Assembly: GCA_903826205.1 (NCBI GenBank) | Contig: CAIKDP010000009.1 | Span: 1-35,851 of the forward strand | Length of the DNA: 35,851 nucleotides | Source: Akkermansiaceae bacterium | Lineage (GTDB): Bacteria; Verrucomicrobiota; Verrucomicrobiia; Verrucomicrobiales; Akkermansiaceae | Reading direction: 5' to 3' | Shown: piece after piece, positions 17,198 through 25,044 of the stretch | Numbering within the stretch: the first letter of the stretch is position 1 | How the letters are laid out: each line of letters opens with the position of its first letter | Notes under the pieces: model-generated | What the model was told of the DNA's origin: nothing | Databases searched by the model: none | What the model saw: the letters and a program-made list of their open reading frames with translations, nothing else | Made by a program: the position numbers and the translations under genes

Positions 17198-19255
17198 GTG
17201 CATTCCGCCCACGACGCCCTGGCCTCGCTTCCGCTCCTGCCGTCCAAGGACGTCGCCGCGCTTGCGGCGGCCGGATTGACCACGCCTGCCGCGGTGCTCG
17301 CGCACCTGCCGCGTAGGTATGAGGACCGCCGCCGGTTCGATGCTTTTCCTAACCAATCATCCGCGGTTCCGGTGTGTCTGCGGGGCACCGTCATCGATGC
17401 CGCCTTGCGGGGATTCGGGCACGGGCGGCGGTTTTACGAAGCCATCGTGATGGACGGTTCGGGCGGTGTCTTTGGCAGCGGCAAGATCACCTGCCGCTGG
17501 TATAACATGCCCTTTATTCACAAGCTTGTGGCCACCGGCCACGAAGTCATCCTCTATGGCAGGGTCAAGGACTCTAACGGACGCCTCGTCATCGACCACC
17601 CGGAGTTTGAAATCATCCGCGAGGAGGATGAACCGGAAGCCTCCATTCATCTCGAGCGCATCGTTCCCATTTACAAGAACATTCCGGGTCTCGCCCAGCG
17701 CCGCTTGCGCGAGATTATCCACCTGCTCCTGCACCTCACGGATCCCGCCACGCTGGCTTCCCACGCCGATCTCAATCCCCCCACACCCCGGTATCAGGCG
17801 TTAGGCGAGGTGCATTTCCCACAGTCCCTTGAGCAAGCCCACCCCGCACGCCGCCGTTTCGCGCGTGAGGAATTTTTCATTCTCCAACTCAATGTCGCAT
17901 GGCGCCGTGCCCGCTATCACGAGCGCCCGGGTCGTGTGTTAGGCACCCGGACCACCCTGCTCAAGCAATTCTACGCCAGCCTGCCGTTTGACCTGACAAA
18001 CGCGCAGAAACGCTCGATCAGGGAGATTGTCGCGGACATGCGCGAGCCCCGCCCGATGCACCGCCTGTTGCAGGGTGATGTCGGCTCCGGCAAGACCTTT
18101 GTCGCCATGGCGGCCATGTTGCTGGCCATCGATTCCGGTTGTCAGGCCGCCCTCATGGCCCCCACCCAGATCCTCGCCGAACAACACTACCTCACATTCC
18201 GCCGCTGGCTCGAACCGTTGGGCTTGCGTATCGCCCTGCGCACCGCCAACCGCGATGAAACCAGTCATCTGCCGTTGGCCGGTGCTGCCCAGATCATCAT
18301 CGGCACCCACGCCTTGCTCTACGATTCCGTCGCCTTCCGCGATCTCGGGTTCGTCGTCATCGATGAACAACACAAGTTCGGGGTCGCCCAGCGGGCCGCG
18401 CTCATCGGCCAGGGGGTGGTTCCGGATGTGCTGGTCATGACCGCCACGCCCATCCCGCGCACCTTGACCATGACCCTCTACGGCGATCTTGACGTTTCAT
18501 TGTTAGACGAAAAGCCGCCGGGCCGCGGCAAACTCGTCACGGCCCTGCGCATCGCCCCGAAGCAGACGGATGTCACCCGATTCATCAAGGCTCAGATCGC
18601 CGAGGGCCGCCAGGCGTATCTCGTCTATCCGCTCGTCGAGGAAAGCGAAAACATCAGGGCCGAGTCCGCCATCGAGGCTTATGCCAAGTGGCAAAAACGC
18701 CTCGTTGGCAGTGAGGTCGGCCTGCTCCACGGCAAGCTCCGGCCCGACGAAAAGGAAGCGGTCATGCGGCGTTTTCGCGAGGGCGGCATCGCGGCGCTGG
18801 TGGCCACCACGGTGATTGAAGTGGGCGTGGATGTGCCCAACGCCAGCGTCATGATCCTCCATCATGCCGAACGCTTCGGCATGGCGCAAATCCATCAACT
18901 CCGCGGCCGCATCGGCCGCGGCGGGCACAAAGGCTGGTGCGTCTTACTAACAGATGGCAAGGCGCCCGAGGGACTTGAAAAACTCAAAATCCTTGAGCAG
19001 ACCTCGGATGGCTTTGAAATCGCCGAGGCGGACTTGCGCCTGCGCGGACCGGGTGACTTGTTGGGCACCACCCAGAGCGGCCTCTCCGACCTTCGTTTCA
19101 CGGATTTCCTCGCCGATACGGCGCTCCTGCGCGATGCCCGCGCCGATGCCGACGCCGTGCTCGCCGCCGACCCCGATCTGACCGGTTTCCATCGCGCCCT
19201 GCGTCCGCTCATCCAGCACCGCAGTGACACCGACCCCCACCCCGGCGCCGCGTGA
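17198..19255 (+). CDS. recG: ATP-dependent DNA helicase RecG
   Basis: The protein has 685 residues from GTG 17198. The longer frame back to 17042 overlaps the DUF971 gene, and its extra residues look non-coding. The N-terminal wedge/OB domain has the RYEDRRRF motif. Helicase motif I is GDVGSGKT (293-300) and motif II is DEQH (389-392). MTATPIPRT, an HGK-type motif and the RGRIGRGG motif follow, then the C-terminal LGTTQSGL. RecG remodels stalled replication forks and Holliday junctions. All motifs are present and the gene appears intact. Confidence 0.96.
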   Translation: MHSAHDALASLPLLPSKDVAALAAAGLTTPAAVLAHLPRRYEDRRRFDAFPNQSSAVPVCLRGTVIDAALRGFGHGRRFYEAIVMDGSGGVFGSGKITCRWYNMPFIHKLVATGHEVILYGRVKDSNGRLVIDHPEFEIIREEDEPEASIHLERIVPIYKNIPGLAQRRLREIIHLLLHLTDPATLASHADLNPPTPRYQALGEVHFPQSLEQAHPARRRFAREEFFILQLNVAWRRARYHERPGRVLGTRTTLLKQFYASLPFDLTNAQKRSIREIVADMREPRPMHRLLQGDVGSGKTFVAMAAMLLAIDSGCQAALMAPTQILAEQHYLTFRRWLEPLGLRIALRTANRDETSHLPLAGAAQIIIGTHALLYDSVAFRDLGFVVIDEQHKFGVAQRAALIGQGVVPDVLVMTATPIPRTLTMTLYGDLDVSLLDEKPPGRGKLVTALRIAPKQTDVTRFIKAQIAEGRQAYLVYPLVEESENIRAESAIEAYAKWQKRLVGSEVGLLHGKLRPDEKEAVMRRFREGGIAALVATTVIEVGVDVPNASVMILHHAERFGMAQIHQLRGRIGRGGHKGWCVLLTDGKAPEGLEKLKILEQTSDGFEIAEADLRLRGPGDLLGTTQSGLSDLRFTDFLADTALLRDARADADAVLAADPDLTGFHRALRPLIQHRSDTDPHPGAA

Positions 19256-19321
19256 GAATGCGGCGCTGCGCGCCGGTTATCAGTTATCTGTTGTTGGGGA
19301 AGCTGCCCTGCCGGCTGGCTC

Positions 19322-19421
19322 CTCTTCGTAGGCGCATTCGTGAGAATGCGTCTGGGGGATGGGGCGTTCATGAGTCGTCGGGCGCCGTGCCCCGCGCTGT
19401 TGCCAGCGCGCCTACGAAGAG
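19322..19421. repeat. REP/BIME-like element with perfect 14-bp inverted ends
   Basis: CTCTTCGTAGGCGC (19322-19335) is the exact reverse complement of 19408-19421. Between the arms are smaller hairpins: GCATTC (19334-19339) with GAATGC (19344-19349), and GCGCTG with CAGCGC close to the right arm. It lies in the 220-bp gap after recG and has no coding potential. It could be a mobile repeat or a transcript-end structure; there is no T run. Confidence 0.8.
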
Positions 19422-19475
19422 CGCGGCGGCAGGGATATCGCTTGCACAAACGGGAAATGAACCTATGGTGTGGCT

Positions 19476-20684
19476 ATGTCTGAAAAACACCCCACACTGC
19501 CTGATTATTTGCAGGAAGAGATTTTGTTGCATCCCGAGAGGCGCCGGTTTCCAGAGTTTGATCTGGCGCGTCTGCTGAACCAGGTGTTTGCACCCACGCA
19601 GGGCTGCCGTGTGTGCATCCTGATTGATTTTGTGGATCCGGAGGCAATGATCACGGACTTCGAATTTCTTCATCACTCAGGCTTTCCGGTTCAAAAGCGC
19701 GCCCATGAGCATTTTTACACCGGCCTCCACGAGGGTGTGATGCAGCAACTCGGCATGCGCGGCGGAGATCTCTTCGCCTACAAAATCACCGGCGGATCCA
19801 ATCTCGATCTCGACGATGACGTGTGGGACAGCCTCGGCCATCTGCTGTCGTTCGACCGCGATATCTATCCGAACTACGACATCATCCTGTGCATCTCCAC
19901 CTTCTCGGCAACCGCACCATTGACGGCCAAAGCCAAACAATTCGGCTTCCGCGGCGCGACTTTGCATGGCCTCAATGACACCATCCTGCACTCCGGCCTG
20001 GCGGTCGACTACGACGAGGTTTCGCGCGATGCGGAAAAATTGCGGCGCGCGCTCACCCGGGCCGATGAGGTGGAAATCGATTTTGAATTGGAAGACGGCC
20101 GGATTCTCACCGCGTGGTTAGGTTTGGGTGGGCAGGAGGCGCAAAAATCCCACGGCCTGTGCCGCGGCACCACGCCGGACATCGCCAATCTGCCGGCCGG
20201 TGAGGTGTATTTTGTGCCCACCGATGCGCGCGGCCAGTTTCCCATGAAATATGAGGATGGCACTCTCGGGGTGTTGGATGTCAAGGACCGCGCCATTCAT
20301 CGCGCCCGCCTGCTCGTCGGCAATCAAGCCACCATCGATGCCCATAACGCCCGCTTGCAGGACGATCCCATGACCGGCACCCTCGGCGAGCTCGGGTTCG
20401 GCACCCAGGTGCTGCCCGTCTCCTACGCCGATATCCAGGATGAGAAAGTGTTGGGCACCTGCCACATGGCGACCGGTCGCGACGATCATCTTGGCGGCGA
20501 CATTGTGCCAGGCATGTTCAAGCGCCATGAAAACTCGACCCATGACGACATTTTGTTTGCCCCGCACAAGACCCCGAATTTCAACCTCCGGCAAGTGCGC
20601 ATGAGGCGCGGCGAGCAACGCGAGATCCTGATCGAGAATTTCCGCCCGTCACGCTACATGATGGACGCGCTGACCGCTGACTGA
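19476..20684 (+). CDS. M29-like metallo-aminopeptidase (aminopeptidase T family)
   Basis: The protein has 402 residues from ATG 19476; a GTG two codons earlier is an alternative start. The family is recognised by metal-ligand positions: Glu243 in NLPAGEVYF, Glu305 in LGELGFGT, His330 in GTCHMATG, and His356 and Asp358 in STHDDILF. In known M29 enzymes a Tyr seven residues after the first His is catalytic; here that place is Asp, in TGRDDHLGGD, so activity may differ. There is no signal peptide; it is cytoplasmic. It converges on the microcompartment operon with 4 bp between the stop codons. A peptidase role is expected from the family but not certain. Confidence 0.75.
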   Translation: MSEKHPTLPDYLQEEILLHPERRRFPEFDLARLLNQVFAPTQGCRVCILIDFVDPEAMITDFEFLHHSGFPVQKRAHEHFYTGLHEGVMQQLGMRGGDLFAYKITGGSNLDLDDDVWDSLGHLLSFDRDIYPNYDIILCISTFSATAPLTAKAKQFGFRGATLHGLNDTILHSGLAVDYDEVSRDAEKLRRALTRADEVEIDFELEDGRILTAWLGLGGQEAQKSHGLCRGTTPDIANLPAGEVYFVPTDARGQFPMKYEDGTLGVLDVKDRAIHRARLLVGNQATIDAHNARLQDDPMTGTLGELGFGTQVLPVSYADIQDEKVLGTCHMATGRDDHLGGDIVPGMFKRHENSTHDDILFAPHKTPNFNLRQVRMRRGEQREILIENFRPSRYMMDALTAD

Positions 20685-20688
20685 GGTA

Positions 20689-21240
20689 TCAGATGAGTTC
20701 GCGATAGACATCCGGGTGGGGCCGCGGAATGACCACCGCATTGACCAGCAGGCCGGCCTGCGCAATCACCTCGCGGCCGGCATCGATGGCGGCTTGCACC
20801 GAGGACACATCGCCGGTCAGGGTGGCGAACGCCTTGCCGCCCAGCGCCATCGCCAGCCGGATCTCCAGCAAGGTGACGTTGGCCGCCTTGACCGCTGTGT
20901 CCGCCGCCTCGATCAGGTTGGCAACGTTGAATGATTCGAGGATGCCCAGGGCCCCGGTCGGCTCACCCGGTTGCGTGCGGCACAGCGCGGCAAAGACGTC
21001 GGGGTGGACCTTGGGAATGACGAACTGGTCGATCAGGCAGCCCTTGGCAGCCGTGCAGCCGGCATGCACGGCGGCGCCGACAGCCGCCACATCGCCACCG
21101 ATCATGACCATGTATTTGCCGGAGCAAATCGACCGCGACAGAAGCAGTTTTACGTTAGATGACTTGAGCATGGTGTCGGCGACAAGAAAGCCGGCGGCGA
21201 TGCTGGTGAGTTCGATGAGTCCAATGGCGCGATCGTTCAT
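20689..21240 (-). CDS. pduT: PduT-like tandem-domain BMC shell protein (BMC-T)
   Basis: The protein has 183 residues made of two BMC domains: 1-90 (AIGLIELTSIA, GKYMVMIGGDV) and 95-183 (ALGILESFNVA, GGKAFATLTGDV), each ending in a conserved Ile-Pro-x-x-His-Pro segment (VIPKVHP, VIPRPHP). Tandem-BMC proteins form trimeric hexagonal tiles of bacterial microcompartment shells. PduT binds a [4Fe-4S] cluster at its central pore through Cys108; the aligned position here is Leu109 (NVANLIEAAD), so that ligand is missing, although Cys39 (ICSGK), Cys62 and Cys68 occur in the first domain. It overlaps the PduS-like gene by 4 bp (ATGA), so the two are translationally coupled. Confidence 0.92.
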   Translation of the reverse strand: MNDRAIGLIELTSIAAGFLVADTMLKSSNVKLLLSRSICSGKYMVMIGGDVAAVGAAVHAGCTAAKGCLIDQFVIPKVHPDVFAALCRTQPGEPTGALGILESFNVANLIEAADTAVKAANVTLLEIRLAMALGGKAFATLTGDVSSVQAAIDAGREVIAQAGLLVNAVVIPRPHPDVYRELI

Positions 21241-22556
21241 GGGAGGTAATGGAGAATAATGGCATGTTCGGTGACGGCTTCGACGGTGGCGGCAAAGGGG
21301 GCGTGCAGGACCGCGCCGAGGGCATTGGGCGCGGGTTCGGCCAGCACTTGGCCAGTGGCCACCGATTGGCCGGCCTCAACCTTGGCAATGGCCGGGGCGC
21401 CGGCGTGTTGTTTGAGCGGCAGGACGGCGCGCTCGGTGGTTAGAACGCCTTCCCGCAGCGGTGCCGGATGGTCGTAGCGCTCAATGCCGAGGCGGCGCAT
21501 CAAACTCTTGATAGGGACCCGGCGCCCGTCGCGCAGCGGATGGGCCTCGACCGTGGCGGCACCGGTCCATTTCCAGCCAGTGGTGCGCAGGACGGCTTTC
21601 GAGTTGTCGCAGGCTTCTTTCGGATAGAGAGCTTCCGGGCAGGCGTAGAGGGTGCACAGGCCGCAGGAACAACACAGGCCCGCCCATTCGCTGAAACGGT
21701 CCGCGCCGGTGGCGGTGAAGCCCAGCGAGCGCATCACCTGGTGCGGTTCCACCGCGTAGCCTAACAAAAAGCGCGGGCAGAACTCGGTGCAATAGCGGCA
21801 CTGGTCGCAGGCGGACTTGCCGATGGCGGCCTGTTGTTGCGCGGGCTTGAGCTTGCGTTCCACCACAGGGTGGTCGCGTGGCAGGACGATCACGCCGGCA
21901 GTGGTTTTGGTGACCGGGCGATCGAGATCGGCGGTGGTTTCACCCATCATCATGCCGCCGATGGCGAGCACCGGATGATCGACTGTGGCGCCACCCGCGG
22001 CGGCGATGCACTCGCGCAGCGAAATGCCGAGCGGAACCACGAAGGTTGCCGGTTCGCGCACCGCGCCGGCGATGGTGAGGGTCTTGCAGATGACCGGTCG
22101 GCCTTCGGCGGCGGCGGCGATGTTGGCCAGGGTTTCCACATTCTGCACCACCACACCCACGTGGATCGGCAGCCCGGTGGGCGGAATCAGGCGGCCGGTC
22201 ACCGAGTACACCAAATCGTATTCGTCGCCGGCGGGATAGTAGTCATCTAGCAAGTGGACCCGTGCCCGGGTGCCAACGCAGGCGGCTTGGGCGGCAGCCA
22301 CCGCGAGCTTTTTCTTGGCCTTGATGGCGATGACCGCGTCGTTGGCTCCCACGGCATCGGCGCATAGCAGGATGCCGCGCACCACTTCGGCGGCGCGGTG
22401 CTGGAGCACGGCGGCGTCCTTGTGGAGCAGCGGTTCGCATTCCGCGCCATTGGCTATCACGGTATCGGCCTTGGCGGCCAATTTCACATGGGCGGGAAAG
22501 CCGCCGCCGCCGGCGCCGACGACGCCGGCATTGCGCACTTGGGTGACGAGTGACAT
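21237..22556 (-). CDS. pduS: PduS-like microcompartment flavin/Fe-S oxidoreductase
   Basis: The protein has 439 residues, close to the 450 of PduS. The N-terminus carries the RnfC/PduS nucleotide/FMN-binding motif GAGGGGFPAHVKL (14-26). An SLBB region follows. Two [4Fe-4S] motifs are seen: Cys250, 253, 256, 260 and Cys295, 298, 301, 306, the latter with the ACPE ending typical of the family. The C-terminus is a barrel-sandwich domain, as in RnfC. In propanediol microcompartments PduS reduces cobalamin and interacts with PduT. No cobalamin-dependent diol dehydratase is seen nearby. It is first in a two-gene operon with the shell protein. Confidence 0.93.
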   Translation of the reverse strand: MSLVTQVRNAGVVGAGGGGFPAHVKLAAKADTVIANGAECEPLLHKDAAVLQHRAAEVVRGILLCADAVGANDAVIAIKAKKKLAVAAAQAACVGTRARVHLLDDYYPAGDEYDLVYSVTGRLIPPTGLPIHVGVVVQNVETLANIAAAAEGRPVICKTLTIAGAVREPATFVVPLGISLRECIAAAGGATVDHPVLAIGGMMMGETTADLDRPVTKTTAGVIVLPRDHPVVERKLKPAQQQAAIGKSACDQCRYCTEFCPRFLLGYAVEPHQVMRSLGFTATGADRFSEWAGLCCSCGLCTLYACPEALYPKEACDNSKAVLRTTGWKWTGAATVEAHPLRDGRRVPIKSLMRRLGIERYDHPAPLREGVLTTERAVLPLKQHAGAPAIAKVEAGQSVATGQVLAEPAPNALGAVLHAPFAATVEAVTEHAIILHYLP

Positions 22557-22754
22557 GGGGAAAAGGAGGGCTGGATGACTGGGGATGGCGCTTGTGCCGC
22601 ACCGGTTCTGCGGGCGGCGGGCCGCAGCATGGACGGGCTGGCGGCAAGATTCAACCGGAAATTCGAGGGTGTAATTCCGATGATCGCGTAATCCGGGCTG
22701 GCACGTCTGACGGGCTCCCTATTCTAATCGATTTCCCGCAATTGGTCTCACCGA

Positions 22755-22767
22755 AGGAAAATTTCCT
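22755..22767. promoter_or_regulatory. 13-bp palindrome upstream of the pduS-like gene
   Basis: AGGAAA-A-TTTCCT is a perfect dyad with a one-base centre in the 295-bp gap between pduS and the helicase remnant. It could be an operator or chance; I see no convincing -35/-10 pair close to pduS. The rest of the gap (22557-22812) holds no gene I can support. Confidence 0.2.
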
Positions 22768-22851
22768 AGAAGCACGACCGGCTATGAGGTAAACCAGCAC
22801 CACTTCAAATGATACAAGCCGCTACGCCCGCACCCGCACCAGAAAGGCGCG

Positions 22852-24090
22852 GTGAAGGACGGTCATGACCATTTCGTCATCGGCAAGGCCAGGCGCGGCA
22901 AGCTCATCATGCCTTGCGGCAGTGGCAAAAGCCTAACATCATATTGGATCGCCAACAAACTCGCCGCCCGCCGCATCGTCATCGCCGTGCCGAGCCTCGC
23001 GCTGATACGGCAGACGCTTAAAGTCTGGTTGCGCGAAACCATGGCCAACCATCAGGCCGCGGATTGGATCTGCGTGTGCTGCGATGAATCCGCCGGGCGC
23101 ATCGAGCGCGATGACACCGCAGTGCTGCGCCAGGATCTCGGCGTGCCCTGCCTCACCGACCCGCAGGAAATCGCCGCCTGGCTGAAACGGAAACACCGCG
23201 GGCTCAGCGTCGTCTTCACCACCTATCAAAGCGGCGAGGCCCTCGCCAAGGCTGTCCGCGCCGCCAAATTCCGCTTCGATCTCGGCATCATGGACGAGGC
23301 GCACAAGACGGTCGGCGACAGCGGCAAACTTTTCTCCCACTTGCTGCACGATGCGAACCTGCCAATTCGCCGCCGCCTCTTCATGACCGCCACCGAGCGG
23401 CGCTACGCCGGCCAGAGCGACACCGTGCTGAGCTTGGATGATCCCGCTATCTATGGTGAAACCTTCCACCTGCTCTCGTTCAAGCGGGCGATGGAATACG
23501 ACCCGCCCATCCTCAGTGATTACAAAATCATCAGCATCGCCGTGTCGCGCCAGGAAGTCGCCGACCTGATCCGCAACAATGCGTTTGTCAGGCCGGTCGC
23601 CGGCCCGTGGAATGATGAAATCGAAGCCGATATGCTGGCGTCCCTCATCGCCCTGCGCAAAGCGATGACGAAATATCCCATCCACCACGCGGTCTCATTT
23701 CATGGCAGCATCCAACGGGCGGAATGGTTCCAGACCCACAACGACGCCTTCACCAAAGCGTTCCGCAAATTCGGCAAACTCGAAACCTATCATGTCTCCG
23801 GCAAGACTCCCACCGGCACCCGCGCCCGCATCATCGGCGATTTCGCCAGTGCCGGGCACGCTCTCATTACCAACGCGCGCTGCCTCACCGAAGGTGTCGA
23901 TGTGCCCGGCATCGACTGCGTTCTTTTCGCCGATCCGCGCCGCAGCGCCGTGGACATCGTCCAAGCCGTTGGGCGTGCCCTGCGGCCCGCCCCCGGCAAG
24001 GATTTCGGATACGATGCTGCCGCATCGATGAATCCTAACATTACTACAACCATGAATCTGAAAAAGCAATTGAAAAACTGTCGTTTCTAG
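22852..24090 (+). CDS. Truncated SF2 (DEAD/DEAH-type) helicase, likely a remnant
   Basis: The protein has 412 residues from GTG 22852. Family sequence continues upstream in frame (PHQKGAVKDG, from about 22828) until TGA at 22810-22812, so the N-terminus is cut. Helicase motif I is MPCGSGKS, motif II DEAH (in IMDEAHKTVGDS), motif III MTATER. The C-terminal lobe has LITNARCLTEGVDVPG and motif VI VQAVGRALRPAPGKDFGY. After that Gly-Tyr the frame reads unrelated residues; another frame continues as MLPHR, implying a small indel. The kind is like the helicases of large restriction/modification or defence proteins with extra N- and C-terminal parts, here lost. It may be expressed but is probably not functional as a full system. 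Confidence 0.65.
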   Translation: MKDGHDHFVIGKARRGKLIMPCGSGKSLTSYWIANKLAARRIVIAVPSLALIRQTLKVWLRETMANHQAADWICVCCDESAGRIERDDTAVLRQDLGVPCLTDPQEIAAWLKRKHRGLSVVFTTYQSGEALAKAVRAAKFRFDLGIMDEAHKTVGDSGKLFSHLLHDANLPIRRRLFMTATERRYAGQSDTVLSLDDPAIYGETFHLLSFKRAMEYDPPILSDYKIISIAVSRQEVADLIRNNAFVRPVAGPWNDEIEADMLASLIALRKAMTKYPIHHAVSFHGSIQRAEWFQTHNDAFTKAFRKFGKLETYHVSGKTPTGTRARIIGDFASAGHALITNARCLTEGVDVPGIDCVLFADPRRSAVDIVQAVGRALRPAPGKDFGYDAAASMNPNITTTMNLKKQLKNCRF

Positions 24091-24185
24091 CATCAAACGA
24101 ACCGAATGATCTTGCAAAGTATGCAAAAGCGCATGCGCTCATTTCGGGAATCAGAAGCACAAATAGGACTATTAGTGAGGGGCAT

Positions 24186-24401
24186 TTGATTGATCCTTAT
24201 CCAGAGGAGAAGATTAGAAAAATCGAAATGGGTTTCTCGATTCTCTCTGGAGTTGGTGATGATTCATTCACGCCACAACAGGGACGGGAATATATCCTCG
24301 ATGCACTGTACGACTTGAAGGGAATGATCGGCCGGGACGAAATGTCTCTTGATCCACCACGCGCGAGACTTTCAAGAATGAACGAAAGCGCTTCCGAATA
24401 A
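24186..24401 (+). pseudogene. AT-richer orphan ORF, C-terminal fragment of unknown gene
   Basis: The frame is open from 24039 to the stop at 24401 but has no ATG near its beginning; TTG 24186 is the first plausible start. Its codon use and base composition are visibly AT-richer than the neighbours. The residues look protein-like: a SEKAIEKLSFLA helix upstream and EYILDALYDLKGMI later. It follows directly on the broken end of the helicase. I recognise no family. It is probably the 3' end of a transferred gene joined here by deletion. Confidence 0.4.
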
Positions 24402-24498
24402 GTGCGACAATCCGGCATTCACCACGCTGGAAGTTGGATGAAAGAAGAGCGGGTGTGTTGGCGATCTCCGTCATCGTCTGTGGGCGAAGTGCTGATCG

Positions 24499-24993
24499 TC
24501 ACTCATTCGGCAGCAGATCCTTGAGTGCATGGGTCGTCCGTTCCCTGCCGTTCTTGAAAAGCACCGTTGTTTTGTCGAGAGTTGCGACACAGCGACAGTT
24601 GAAGAATTCGCGGTTGAGATCGGCCGCTTGTTCAGGAGTTAGATTTTCGTCGATTTTGCCGCAAATTTTGTGACCGTCCTGAGTGAGGAAGTCGAAGCGC
24701 CAGGATTCCAAGAGGATGCCCTTGAAAACGCCATCGAGTTGAATCTCTTTGGTGGCGGTAACCGTGGCAGCCACACGATCATAGGCTTCACCTGCCGTGA
24801 GTGGATCCATCGTGCAGCGATAGTCTCCGGTTTCGAGGCGGAGGCCGACCTTGCCTTTTGACACGACATCGAGAAAGGAGCGCAGGTTCTGGATCACCCG
24901 GGGAGCAGTCTCGTTCAACTCGGCCGCAAAGTCTTCGTCGCTGGTGGCTGCAGATTCAACGAGCCTTGCCACATGTGCGAGAGTATCAGCCAA
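24499..24993 (-). pseudogene. Unknown protein, 5'-truncated (C-terminal part)
   Basis: The minus-strand frame is open from about 25032, just after the stop of the neighbouring hydrolase, and has no ATG; TTG 24993 is the first usable start. It has 164 residues: an acidic helical N-part, then a beta-rich domain (LDGVFKGILLES, FDFLTQDGHKICG) and a C-terminal VATLDKTTVLFKNG. The sequence looks like a true protein domain, but I do not recognise the family. The gene seems to have lost its 5' part at the junction near 25035-25044. Confidence 0.45.
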
Positions 24994-25044
24994 CTGATCA
25001 TCCTCGAAGAGGTCATCGCTTTCCGCCCTCCACGCATCTCAGGC

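Noticed and set aside
20716-21259. Plus-strand ORFs opposite the BMC-T gene
   Set aside because: The minus strand encodes two clear BMC domains over the same bases.
20689-22556. A complete propanediol-utilisation operon
   Set aside because: Only the PduS- and PduT-like genes are present; the neighbours are a peptidase and gene remnants, so a full pathway cannot be claimed from this window.
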